Assembly (NCBI RefSeq): GCF_018390605.1
Contig: NZ_JAHBGD010000005.1
Span: 124,001 to 188,000 of the forward strand
DNA length: 64,000 bases
Origin: Ancylobacter defluvii
Lineage (GTDB): Bacteria > Pseudomonadota > Alphaproteobacteria > Rhizobiales > Xanthobacteraceae
Reading direction: 5' to 3'
Shown: positions 32,402-40,425 of the stretch, piece by piece
Position numbering within the stretch: position 1 is the stretch's first letter
Layout of the letters: each line of letters begins with the position of its first letter
Notes under the pieces: model-generated
Seen by the model: only the letters and a program-made list of their open reading frames with translations
Databases searched by the model: none
Told to the model about the DNA's origin: nothing
Translations under genes and position numbers: made by a program

Positions 32402-33489
32402 GCGCGGCGCCCTCCGAACAGGGCGGCAATCCGCCGGCGCAGGGCCGCGCCTGCCTTGTGCACCGCCTCGCGACCGCCCGAGACGAAGACCACCAGCAGC
32501 AGCCCGACCCAGAACTGCCAATACTGTGGCGTGGCGGCGGAGACGACATCCTGGAACAGCTCGAACAGCACCGCGCCGACCAGGCCGCCATAGAGCCAGC
32601 CGGTGCCGCCGATGATGAGCACCAGCATCAGGTCCGCCGAACGGTGGAACTCCAGCACGTCGAGCGAGACGAATTGCGTGGTCTGGGCGAGCAGCCCTCC
32701 GGCAGCGCCGGCATAGGCAGCGGCGAGCGTGTAGACCAGGACAAGCCGCTCGTTGACGCCGACACCGGAGGCGGAGGCGCGCAGCCGGTTGTCGCGCAGG
32801 GCGCGCAGTGACAGGCCGAAGGGCGAGCCCATCATCCGCCGCGCCGCCAGGAACAGCAGGAACAGCACGGCGAGGGAGTAGAGGTAAGCGGTGCGGCCCT
32901 GCAGGTCGAAGTCGAACAGGCCGAGCACCGGGCCTATAGTGATGCCCTGCAGGCCGTCGGCGCCGCCGGTAAGCGAGCGCCAGCTATTGGCAGCCTCGAA
33001 GACCAGCAGCGCCACGCCCAGCGTCACCATCAGCCGCGTGAGATCGCTGCCGCGCAGCACCAGGAAGCTGGACAGGAGGCCGAGTACAGAGGCGGCGAGC
33101 ATCGCCGCGACGAGACCGGCGAGCGGATCGGTGCTGACATTGAGCGCGAAAAGGCCGGCGGCATAGGCGCCGACGCCGAGGAAGGCGGCATGACCGAGCG
33201 AGACGATGCCGGCATAGCCGAGGATGAGGTCCAGCGACAGCGCGAAAAGGCCGAGGATGGCGATCTCGTTCATCAGCAGCATCGAGCGCGGCAGCATCAG
33301 CGGCGCCAGGATCGCCACGCCCCAGAACAGCAGCTCGACGGGCTTCCAGGCCCGGCGACGGCGCAGCAGCGTACCTGCGAGGCTGGTCGTGTCCGGGGCG
33401 GGCGCGGCGGTGGTTGCTGCCGGTGCCGCGGTGCCGGCGACGGGCAGGTTGGCGGCGGGGAGGGAGGCGGTCGGGCGGGCCATGCTCAT
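32398..33489 (-). CDS. livM: Branched-chain-type ABC transporter permease LivM
   Basis: This 363-residue permease starts in an ATGA overlap with livH. A hydrophilic Ala/Pro/Thr-rich N-terminal extension (about 1-45) precedes the membrane region. The LivM core shows LILGYAGIVSLGHAAFLGVGAYAAG and the EAA-like loop SLRALRDNRLRASASGVGV. It forms the import channel with LivH. The N-terminal extension has low complexity and may have arisen by start-site drift. Confidence 0.92.
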   Translation of the reverse strand: MSMARPTASLPAANLPVAGTAAPAATTAAPAPDTTSLAGTLLRRRRAWKPVELLFWGVAILAPLMLPRSMLLMNEIAILGLFALSLDLILGYAGIVSLGHAAFLGVGAYAAGLFALNVSTDPLAGLVAAMLAASVLGLLSSFLVLRGSDLTRLMVTLGVALLVFEAANSWRSLTGGADGLQGITIGPVLGLFDFDLQGRTAYLYSLAVLFLLFLAARRMMGSPFGLSLRALRDNRLRASASGVGVNERLVLVYTLAAAYAGAAGGLLAQTTQFVSLDVLEFHRSADLMLVLIIGGTGWLYGGLVGAVLFELFQDVVSAATPQYWQFWVGLLLVVFVSGGREAVHKAGAALRRRIAALFGGRRA

Positions 33490-34340
33490 CGCGCCGCCGC
33501 GAACAGGCCCTGCGGCCGGACCAGAAGCACGAGGATCATCAGCGCATAGATGATGAAGGCGCCGGCCTGCGGCAGGTAGTATTTGCCGGCCACGTCGGCG
33601 ACGCCGATCAGCAGTGCCGCGAGGAAGGGGCCGATAAGTCCGGCGCGGCCGCCGACCGTCACCACGATGAGAAAGTAGATCATGAACTTCAGCGGGAAGG
33701 TGGGGTCGAGGCCGAGCATCTCGGCGCCGAGCGCGCCGCCGAGGCCGGAAAGGCCGGAGCCGACGGCAAAGGTGAGCGTGAACAGCGTGCCGACCTCGAT
33801 GCCGAGCCCGCGCGCCACACGCTGGTCGTCCACCGCCGCGCGCAGCTGGCTGCCGAAACGGGTGCGGGTGAGCGCGAACTGCAGCAGCACGGTGATGACG
33901 ATGCACACCGCGATGACGAAGCTGCGGTAGCGGCCGACCCCGACCCCGCCGATGTCGAAGCGCCCCCGCAGCCAGGACGGCACATGCACCAGCTGCTGCT
34001 GCGAGCCCATGAAATAGTCCACCGCCGCCACCGACATGAACACTAGGCCGATGGAGAACAGCACCTGGTCGAGGTGGGACTTGTCGTAAAGCGGGCGATA
34101 GAGCGTGCGCTCCAGCGCCGCGCCGATCAGCGCCGGCACCAGAAAAGCCACCGGCAGCGTCGCCAGAAAGCCCATGCCGTAGCGCTGCATGAGCACCACG
34201 GTGACATATCCGCCCGCCATGGCGAACGACCCGTGAGCGAGGTTCACGAAGTTCATCAGGCCGAGCGTGACGGCGAGGCCGGACGCCAGGATGAAGAGCA
34301 GCATCCCATAGGCCACGCCATCGAAGAGGATGGTCAGCAT
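33486..34340 (-). CDS. livH: Branched-chain-type ABC transporter permease LivH
   Basis: This 284-residue permease with about eight membrane helices has the LivH signatures LGLMNFVNLAHGSFAMAGGYV, the cytoplasmic loop GSQLRAAVDDQRVARGLGIEV, and GRAGLIGPFLAALLIGV. It lies five bases downstream of galC, so importer and catabolic enzymes share one transcript. The substrate is inferred from the operon as an aromatic carboxylate. Confidence 0.93.
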   Translation of the reverse strand: MLTILFDGVAYGMLLFILASGLAVTLGLMNFVNLAHGSFAMAGGYVTVVLMQRYGMGFLATLPVAFLVPALIGAALERTLYRPLYDKSHLDQVLFSIGLVFMSVAAVDYFMGSQQQLVHVPSWLRGRFDIGGVGVGRYRSFVIAVCIVITVLLQFALTRTRFGSQLRAAVDDQRVARGLGIEVGTLFTLTFAVGSGLSGLGGALGAEMLGLDPTFPLKFMIYFLIVVTVGGRAGLIGPFLAALLIGVADVAGKYYLPQAGAFIIYALMILVLLVRPQGLFAAAR

Positions 34341-34345
34341 CGCGC

Positions 34346-35035
34346 TCAGCCTTCCGGGTCGTCGATATAGACGAGGCCTGCCTTGGCGAGCGGTTCGCGC
34401 ATCGCATACATGTCGAGGCCGAGCACGCCGGAGGCGAGGCGCCGGCGCTTCTCCTCCTCATTGGCCTCGCGCTGGCGGGCGGCGGCAGCCACCGCCGCCG
34501 CCTCCAGACGGGGCACGATCACCACGCCGTCATCGTCGGCCACCACCACGTCGCCCGGATTGACCAGCACGCCGCCACACACCACCGGGACATTGACGCT
34601 GCCCGGCGTCGCCTTCACCGTGCCCTTGGCGGAGATCGCCTTGGCCCACACCGGAAAGCCCATCTCCTTCAGCACCTTGACGTCGCGCACCCCGGCATCG
34701 GTGACGAGGCCGATGCCGCCGCGCGCCTTCAGCGAGGTGGCGAGCAGGTCGCCGAACATGCCGTCGGTATTGTCGGCGGTGCAGCCGACCACGATGATGT
34801 CGCCCGGCTTCACCTGCTCGATGGCGACGTGCAGCATCCAGTTGTCGCCGGGCTGGGCGAGCACCGTCACCGCGGTGCCGGCGATCTGCGCGCCGGGATA
34901 GATCGGGCGCATATAGGGCTTCATCAGCCCCAGCCGGCCGAACGCCTCGTGGGTGGTGGAAACGCCGAGCTCGCCGAGCGTGGCGATGTCGGCGGCGTCG
35001 GCCCGCTTGCTGGTACGAACGACGACGGGCTTCAT
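34346..35035 (-). CDS. galC: 4-carboxy-4-hydroxy-2-oxoadipate aldolase, GalC/LigK type (RraA-like fold)
   Basis: This 229-residue RraA-fold protein has the class II pyruvate aldolase pattern of GalC/HMG aldolases: [52 protein letters not shown] (Arg-Asp of the metal site) and [17 protein letters not shown]. It splits 4-carboxy-4-hydroxy-2-oxoadipate into pyruvate and oxaloacetate, the last step of the gallate/protocatechuate 4,5-cleavage route, and usually also decarboxylates oxaloacetate. ATG 35035 overlaps the galB stop as ATGA. A plain RNase E inhibitor RraA is unlikely given the neighbours. Confidence 0.88.
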   Translation of the reverse strand: MKPVVVRTSKRADAADIATLGELGVSTTHEAFGRLGLMKPYMRPIYPGAQIAGTAVTVLAQPGDNWMLHVAIEQVKPGDIIVVGCTADNTDGMFGDLLATSLKARGGIGLVTDAGVRDVKVLKEMGFPVWAKAISAKGTVKATPGSVNVPVVCGGVLVNPGDVVVADDDGVVIVPRLEAAAVAAAARQREANEEEKRRRLASGVLGLDMYAMREPLAKAGLVYIDDPEG

Positions 35036-35757
35036 GCCAGCACCTCCACGGCTTCGGGGAACAGTCGCTGATAGGCCTCGCCATAGGTCATGGCGCGGCC
35101 GGAATTGCGCCCGCCCTGCATGCCGCGGTTGAGCGCGACGCGGGTGTAGTATTCCCAGAGGTGCTGCTGGGCGGCGAGCACCTCGAAGGCGCGGCGCTTC
35201 ACCTCCCACACCTCGTCGATATTGAGGATCAGCGTCGGCTTGTAGTTGCACTGCTCCGGCTGGTGCGGCTCGAACAGGAACACCGGCGGCGCCGAATAGG
35301 GCCTGTTCGGATCCGGCTTGTGGCCAGCGGCCTGGGCGATGATCCGCGCCTCCTGGGCGAAGCGGGTCGCCTCGGGATGGTCGACGTTGTAGGGGTCCTG
35401 CAGCGAGTGGGTGAGCACGAAGCTCGGCGTGAGCTCGTGGAAGATATCGACGGCGCGGTCGAGCATCGCCTCGGTGGTGCGCAGCGGATAATCGCCGGCA
35501 TCCATGAACTCGATTTCGGCGCCGAGGATGGTGGCGGCGCGCTCGGCCTCGTCGCGACGCTGCGCCTTGACGTCTTCCATCTTCACCCCGGCCTTCTTCC
35601 AGGCGAACTGGCTCTCGCCGCGCTCGCCATAGGACAGGCACAGGATCTTCACCCGGTAGCCGCGCTTGACGTGCAACGCCACCGCGCCGCCCGTGCGCCA
35701 CACGAAATCGCCGGGATGCGCGGTGACGACCAGACCTGTCTTCTGCAGGCTCGACAT
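35032..35757 (-). CDS. galB: 4-oxalomesaconate hydratase, GalB type (PIG-L family)
   Basis: This 241-residue PIG-L-fold zinc protein has TAHPGDFVW at 12-20, which carries the metal ligands (His14, Asp17), and a third ligand in [10 protein letters not shown]. The segment [20 protein letters not shown] is characteristic of GalB of Pseudomonas putida, a PIG-L relative that hydrates 4-oxalomesaconate rather than deacetylating sugars. Sitting between galD and galC strongly supports this. I start at ATG 35757 because AGAGGA lies ten bases upstream and homology begins there; the open upstream frame overlaps the end of galD and is not conserved. Confidence 0.86.
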   Translation of the reverse strand: MSSLQKTGLVVTAHPGDFVWRTGGAVALHVKRGYRVKILCLSYGERGESQFAWKKAGVKMEDVKAQRRDEAERAATILGAEIEFMDAGDYPLRTTEAMLDRAVDIFHELTPSFVLTHSLQDPYNVDHPEATRFAQEARIIAQAAGHKPDPNRPYSAPPVFLFEPHQPEQCNYKPTLILNIDEVWEVKRRAFEVLAAQQHLWEYYTRVALNRGMQGGRNSGRAMTYGEAYQRLFPEAVEVLA

Positions 35758-35782
35758 GCGAACTCGATCCTCTCGGTTTTCA

Positions 35783-36898
35783 TCATTCGGCGGCGCGGAG
35801 CGCGCCATCGGTTTGCGCCGATGCGGCCCGCGCCGGGACATAGGCGGATCCGTCCATCAGGATGCGGGCGGTGCGCAGCAGGCCGCCGCGCTCGACGACC
35901 GGGCGGTCCGGCGTGCCGCCGACCGTCAGATGCACGGTGAACTCGCCGGTGGGATGCTCCACCGACACCGACTTCTCGCGCCCCGGCGGCAACTGCGCGA
36001 CCGAGGCCGCAGGCGAGCCGGGCAGGGCGGCGGCGGTGGCGACGGTGAGCGCCGCGAACACGCCGATGGAGGCGTGGCATTCATGCGGAATGAAGCTGCG
36101 TGTCGCGATGGCGCCGCCGGCTCGTGGCGATGCCACCAGTGCGATCTTCGGCACCACCTTGCTGGAGACGTCGCCGAGATTCATCAATGGGCCGGCTGCC
36201 AGCCGGATCCGCTCGATGCGTGCCTTCAGTTCGACATCCTTGTCGAGCGCCTCGCGGCTCTCATAGCCGGTGCGCCCGACATCTGCGGCCCTGAGTACGA
36301 TCACCGGCATGCCGTTGTCGATCAACGTCACCTCGACGCCATCGACCACGTCCACCGCATTGCCGGTGGGCAGCAGCGTGCCGCAGACCGAGCCCTCGGT
36401 GTCGCGGAAGCCGATATTGATCGGCGCCGAGGTGCCGGGCACGCCATCGATGCGCGCGGTGCCGTCCGTGCGCGCCTCGCCGTTGGCGATCTCGACCCTC
36501 AGATCGGCAATGGTGCCGGTATTGAGCGTGCGCACCCGCAAGGTGGTCACCGGCTCTTCGATGGGCACCAGCCCGCGGGCGATGGCGAACGGTCCGACTC
36601 CCGAAAGGATGTTGCCGCAATTGGGCGTGGTGTCGACATGCGCGGTGTCGACGCCGACCTGTGCGAACAGGAAGTCGACGTCGCACGCCGGGTCGGCGGA
36701 GGGCGAGACGATCGCTACCTTGCTTGTGAGCGGATGTGCCCCGCCCAGCCCGTCGATCTGGCGCTTGTCCGGCGAGCCCATCACGGCGAGCAGCAGTGCA
36801 TCGCGTGCGTCGCGATCCTGCGGCAGGTCGGAGGCGAGGAAATAAGCCCCCTTGGACGTTCCTCCCCGGATGAGCATGCACCTAACGCGGCTCTGCAT
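35783..36898 (-). CDS. galD: 4-oxalomesaconate tautomerase, GalD type (PrpF family)
   Basis: This 371-residue PrpF/DapF-like isomerase opens with RCMLIRGGTSKGAYFLASDL, the typical GalD start, and has PNCGNILSGVGPFAIARGL with the active-site Cys, followed by HECHASIGVFAALTVATA. It converts keto and enol forms of 4-oxalomesaconate so that the hydratase can act. It is four bases from the orphan tctC stop upstream and 25 bases before galB. A methylaconitate isomerase role is the alternative, but galB and galC next door favour GalD. Confidence 0.9.
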   Translation of the reverse strand: MQSRVRCMLIRGGTSKGAYFLASDLPQDRDARDALLLAVMGSPDKRQIDGLGGAHPLTSKVAIVSPSADPACDVDFLFAQVGVDTAHVDTTPNCGNILSGVGPFAIARGLVPIEEPVTTLRVRTLNTGTIADLRVEIANGEARTDGTARIDGVPGTSAPINIGFRDTEGSVCGTLLPTGNAVDVVDGVEVTLIDNGMPVIVLRAADVGRTGYESREALDKDVELKARIERIRLAAGPLMNLGDVSSKVVPKIALVASPRAGGAIATRSFIPHECHASIGVFAALTVATAAALPGSPAASVAQLPPGREKSVSVEHPTGEFTVHLTVGGTPDRPVVERGGLLRTARILMDGSAYVPARAASAQTDGALRAAE

Positions 36899-36901
36899 CT
36901 G

Positions 36902-37900
36902 TCAGCCTCCGGCTTTTATCTGGGCCTGGGTGATGACCTCGCGCCACACCGGCAGTTCCGAGGCGATCAGCTCGCCGAAGGCTTCCGGCGGGCGGGGAGT
37001 GGCGACCGCACCGTCCTTTTCCAGCACGGCGGCGAATTCGGGGGTGGCGAGCTGCGCGTTGATCTCGCGGTTCAGGCGATCGACGATCTCGCGCGGCGTG
37101 CCCTTCGGCGCGACGATCCCGTACCATTGCACCGCCTCGAAGCCGGGAAGGCCGCTCTCGGCGATGGTGGGCAGCTGCGGTGCGAAGGTGGCGCGCTCGG
37201 CGCTGGCGACGCCGAGTGCCCGCAATTGGCCCTTGCTGGCGAAGGGCAGCACCGCCGGCCCGCCGGTGAGGGTAAACTGCACGACGCCGCCGATCAGATC
37301 GACCACCGAGGGAGCGGTGCCGCGATAGGGCACGTGTACCGCCTGGAAGCCCGCCTTGTAGGCAAGATAGGCACCGGCGATGTGAGCGGCGCTGCCCTGG
37401 CCGCCCGAGCTGTAGTTCAGCTTGCCGGGATTGGCCTTGGCGTAGGCGACGAATTCCTGGAAATCCTTGGCCGGAACCTCCGGATTGACGACGAGGATGT
37501 TCGGCACCGACGCGACCAGCGCCACCGGCTCGAAGTCGCGGATCGGATCGTAGGGCAGGTCCGGATAGAGCGCCGGATTGAAAGCCAGCGTGCCGATATG
37601 GCCCATCATCAGCGTGTGGCCGTCGGGGGCGGCCTTCGCCACCTGTGCGGCGGCGATGGTGCCGCCGGCGCCGGCCTTGTTTTCGATGATGAAGCCGGGA
37701 CCGCCGATGGTCGGCGCGATCTTGGCGGCGATCAGCCGGGCGAGCACGTCGGTGCTGCCGCCGGGCGTGAACGGCACCACGATCTTCACCACCTGCGAGG
37801 GCCAAGCCTGCGAAGCTTCGGCCGCCTGGGCGCGCAGGACGGCGGGAGCGCAGACGCCGGCAAGACCGAGGCCGGCAATGAGCGAGCGTCGATTAAGCAT
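36902..37900 (-). CDS. TctC-family periplasmic binding protein (orphan, within ABC operon)
   Basis: This 332-residue solute-binding protein of the tripartite tricarboxylate transport family has a signal peptide with a twin-arginine-like start (LNRRSLIAGLGLAG). It shows the Bug-family signatures VPFTPGGSTDVLARLIA, IENKAGAGGTIAA, and YSSGGQGSAAHIAG with VPYRGTAPSVVDL. Bug proteins bind carboxylates or aromatic acids. No tctA or tctB accompanies it in this operon. It may supply the TctAB pair encoded about 8 kb away, or may sense ligand. ATG 37900 follows GGAGGAGA. Confidence 0.9.
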   Translation of the reverse strand: MLNRRSLIAGLGLAGVCAPAVLRAQAAEASQAWPSQVVKIVVPFTPGGSTDVLARLIAAKIAPTIGGPGFIIENKAGAGGTIAAAQVAKAAPDGHTLMMGHIGTLAFNPALYPDLPYDPIRDFEPVALVASVPNILVVNPEVPAKDFQEFVAYAKANPGKLNYSSGGQGSAAHIAGAYLAYKAGFQAVHVPYRGTAPSVVDLIGGVVQFTLTGGPAVLPFASKGQLRALGVASAERATFAPQLPTIAESGLPGFEAVQWYGIVAPKGTPREIVDRLNREINAQLATPEFAAVLEKDGAVATPRPPEAFGELIASELPVWREVITQAQIKAGG

Positions 37901-37923
37901 GGTTCTCTCCTCCATCTTGCCGT

Positions 37924-39105
37924 TCAGAGACCGGCCTTGGACGGGTCTTTGACATTGGGGATGGTGGCGAATTCGACATTGTAGAGCTCGCCACCCATGC
38001 GCTCGACGCGGCGGATGTAGATGTTCTGGATCGGCTCGCGGGTGGCGGGATCGATGGTGAAGGGCCCGCGCGGGCTTTCCCAGGACAGGCCTTTCATGGC
38101 CTCGACCAGTTGCTGGCCGTTGGTCGAGCCGCCAGTCTTCTTCAGCGCCTCGTAGACGAGCCGCATGCCGTCATAGGCATGCACGGCTATGTGGTTGGGC
38201 CGGTGGCCATAGGCCTTGCGGAAGGCCTCGACGAAGGCGGCGTTCTCCGGGCTCTTATGCGCCGCCGAATAATGGTGCGCGGTGATCATGCCCAGAACGG
38301 AATCGTCCATCTGGGTGATGATGTCGTCCTCGGTGACGCTGCCTTCGCCGAGCACCTTGATGCCCGACTTGTCGAGGCCGCGTTCGACGAACTGCTTCAT
38401 CAGCGCCGCCCCGAGACCGGTCGGAACGAACACGAACAGCGCTTCCGGCTTGGCATCGACCGCCCGCTGCAGGAACGGAGCGAAATCACGGGTACTCAGC
38501 GGCACGCGGATGGCTTCGAGCACCTCGCCGCCTTCCGCCTTGAAGCGGTTGTTGAAGCCCGCCTCGGAATCGAGGCCCGGCGCGTAGTCGGCGACGATGC
38601 TCACCACCTTGCGAATGCCGTTCTGGTAGGCCCAGTCGGCGAGCGGCACGGTGGTCTGCGCCTGGGTGAAGGCCGGGCGGACGATAAAGGGCGAACGCTC
38701 CGTGACCACCGAGGTCGCCGCCATCATCACGATCTCCGGCACCTTGGCCTGCGTCGCCAGCGGCGCGACGGCCAGCGCCAGCGGCGTCAGGCCGAAGCCG
38801 GTGAGGATGGTGACGCCGTCATTCGCCACCATTTCCTGGGCGATGCGCTTGGTGACGTCGGCGACGCCGGTGTCGTCGCGCACGATCAACTCGATCTTCT
38901 TGCCGGCGACGGTGTCGCCCGCCTGTTTCATGTAGAGCCGCACACCCTCCTCCAGCATGCGGCCGGTGGAGGTGAACGGGCCGGTCATCGGAGCGATGAG
39001 CCCGATCTTCACGACGTTGTCGTCCGCCATGGCCTTGCGGGCCATTGTGGGGACGGCGAACGCCAATCCGGCGCTCGCCAGAAGGGCGCGGCGATTGATG
39101 GCCAT
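37924..39105 (-). CDS. LIV-type ABC transporter substrate-binding protein (first gene of the aromatic operon)
   Basis: This 393-residue periplasmic binding protein of the leucine/aromatic-acid family (Peripla_BP_6) has a signal peptide with RRALLASAGLAFAVPTMA. The opening VKIGLIAPMTGPFTSTGRMLEEGVRLYM, the central ADYAPGLDSEAGFNNRFKAEGG and the closing NHIAVHAYDGMRLVYEALK are typical. It probably delivers the aromatic substrate to LivHMGF encoded five genes downstream. ATG 39105 follows AGGAA by seven bases. Its 5' leader is strikingly rich in C and A. The gene follows lysR on the same strand after a 250-base gap with a LysR box. Confidence 0.9.
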   Translation of the reverse strand: MAINRRALLASAGLAFAVPTMARKAMADDNVVKIGLIAPMTGPFTSTGRMLEEGVRLYMKQAGDTVAGKKIELIVRDDTGVADVTKRIAQEMVANDGVTILTGFGLTPLALAVAPLATQAKVPEIVMMAATSVVTERSPFIVRPAFTQAQTTVPLADWAYQNGIRKVVSIVADYAPGLDSEAGFNNRFKAEGGEVLEAIRVPLSTRDFAPFLQRAVDAKPEALFVFVPTGLGAALMKQFVERGLDKSGIKVLGEGSVTEDDIITQMDDSVLGMITAHHYSAAHKSPENAAFVEAFRKAYGHRPNHIAVHAYDGMRLVYEALKKTGGSTNGQQLVEAMKGLSWESPRGPFTIDPATREPIQNIYIRRVERMGGELYNVEFATIPNVKDPSKAGL

Positions 39106-39326
39106 GATGCGTTTCCTGAGCGTTTGTTTTTTTGGCGTGTTGTTGTTGGCGCGCTTGTTGTTGGCTTGTCGTTTGTCGACGGCGGCGGTTCGCCGGATGC
39201 CTCCGTGCGCTCGGCCTCGGCTGCAGGATGAGCACGCCCGGCACGCGTCGCCGCAGGCCGTGCCAGCGATCCTCGGCTTTGTTGACGCCAAGGGTGCGAG
39301 GAAAAAATTACTGAATCAAATGAGAG

Positions 39327-39348
39327 TTTTGCAGCGATTGATGCAAAA
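39327..39348 (-). promoter_or_regulatory. LysR-type box TTTTGCA-N8-TGCAAAA upstream of the aromatic operon
   Basis: A perfect 7-bp inverted repeat with eight bases between contains a T-N11-A core. It lies just after the lysR stop and about 220 bases before the binding-protein gene. On the minus strand a TGCAAA overlapping the box stands 17 bases before TAATTT, giving a plausible promoter whose -35 region is covered by the box, as in activator-dependent LysR targets. Confidence 0.6.
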
Positions 39349-39358
39349 GATGCATCTG

Positions 39359-40261
39359 TCAGTCGGCGATGCTTTCGTGCAGTGCGGCGATGACCAGATC
39401 GAGCAGGTCACGGGCGGCCGGGCGCAGCGGCAGCCCCTTGCGCGTCACGATGCCGAGTGTGCGCGTCACCGTGGGCGAGCGCAGCGGGATCGCCACGATG
39501 TCGTCCCGCGAGACGACATCCAGCGCCAGCTTGGGCACTACGGCGCAGCCAATGCCCGAGCGCACCAGGCTGACCGCGGTGACCACCCGCTGCACTTCGT
39601 AGCGCCACAACAGCGTCTCGCTGCGCGCGCCGAGCGCGTCGTCGATGAGGATGCGATTGCCGGTTTCCGAGCTGATACGCACCAGCGGCATGCCGCCGAG
39701 CTCGGCCCAGCTGATCGAGGATGCGCCGGCCATCGGCATGCTGCGGTGGCAGACCAGCACGAAGGGTTCCTTCACGATCGGCTTGAGTTCGAGGTCCCAG
39801 CGATTGGCCGACATGATGGTCACGCCGAACTCGGCTTCGCCCGACTGCACCTTGTCGGCGATCTCCAGCACCGAATTGTCGTGGACGGTGACCTGGACAT
39901 TGCCGTAGCGGGCGACGAAGGCGGCGATCACCTCCGGCATGCAGCGCATCGCCACCGTGGGCAGGCAGCCCATCACCACCCGCTCCTCCGCCTCGCGGGC
40001 GGTGGTGCGCAGATCTTCCAGCGTGGTGCCGAGCTCCTCGAACACTTTTCGAGCGCGGGGCAGCAAAGCGGTGCCGGCCGGCGTCAGCGTCACCTGCCGG
40101 GTCGTGCGCACCAGCAATTGCAGCGACAGCGATTCCTCGAGCTTGCGGATGCGGTGGCTGAGCGCGGTCTGCGACAGATTCAGATGCGAGGCGGCCGCCC
40201 GGAAGCTGCCCCGTTCGGCGATGCTGACGAATGCCTGAAGTCCCAACACGTCGATTCGCAT
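39359..40261 (-). CDS. LysR-family regulator of the aromatic (gal-like) operon
   Basis: This 300-residue LysR regulator has an N-terminal winged helix-turn-helix (FVSIAERGSFRAAASHLNLSQTALS, then RTTRQVTLTPAG) and an effector domain (EERVVMGCLPTVAMRCMPEVI onward). It is encoded just upstream of, and in the same direction as, the ten-gene operon, with a LysR box between them. It is therefore the likely activator, analogous to GalR, a LysR regulator of gallate genes in Pseudomonas putida. I start at ATG 40261, where the domain begins (RIDVLGLQAF). A palindrome in the divergent gap may be its autoregulatory site. Confidence 0.92.
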   Translation of the reverse strand: MRIDVLGLQAFVSIAERGSFRAAASHLNLSQTALSHRIRKLEESLSLQLLVRTTRQVTLTPAGTALLPRARKVFEELGTTLEDLRTTAREAEERVVMGCLPTVAMRCMPEVIAAFVARYGNVQVTVHDNSVLEIADKVQSGEAEFGVTIMSANRWDLELKPIVKEPFVLVCHRSMPMAGASSISWAELGGMPLVRISSETGNRILIDDALGARSETLLWRYEVQRVVTAVSLVRSGIGCAVVPKLALDVVSRDDIVAIPLRSPTVTRTLGIVTRKGLPLRPAARDLLDLVIAALHESIAD

Positions 40262-40332
40262 GGCGACCTCCGATTGCGGGCGCGTGGCCAGCGACTGGCT
40301 TATCCGATGCCGGCCCGGCCGAACAGCCGGCT

Positions 40333-40347
40333 GTGACGGGCCGTCAC
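40333..40347. promoter_or_regulatory. LysR-type operator GTGACGG-G-CCGTCAC between divergent lysR genes
   Basis: A perfect 7-bp inverted repeat with one central base contains TGACGGGCCGTCA, a T-N11-A motif. It lies in the 164-base gap between the two divergent lysR genes, 72 bases from one start and 79 from the other, where shared autoregulation would be expected. Confidence 0.5.
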
Positions 40348-40425
40348 GTACTGGACAAGGCCGGTGGCGGCGGGCATCCCTGTGGGTGTTTCCGGCCGCA
40401 AACGGCACGGCAGGGCGGACCCATC

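Noticed and set aside
34346-35035. RraA (RNase E inhibitor) as the function of this gene
   Set aside because: The fold is shared, but the operon with galD and galB and the aldolase-type metal motif favour GalC.
35032-35757. Sugar deacetylase (general PIG-L function)
   Set aside because: GalB is a known PIG-L relative and the gene sits between galD and galC.
35666-37984. Long plus-strand frame opposite galD and tctC
   Set aside because: Antisense to two well-supported genes and without conserved motifs.
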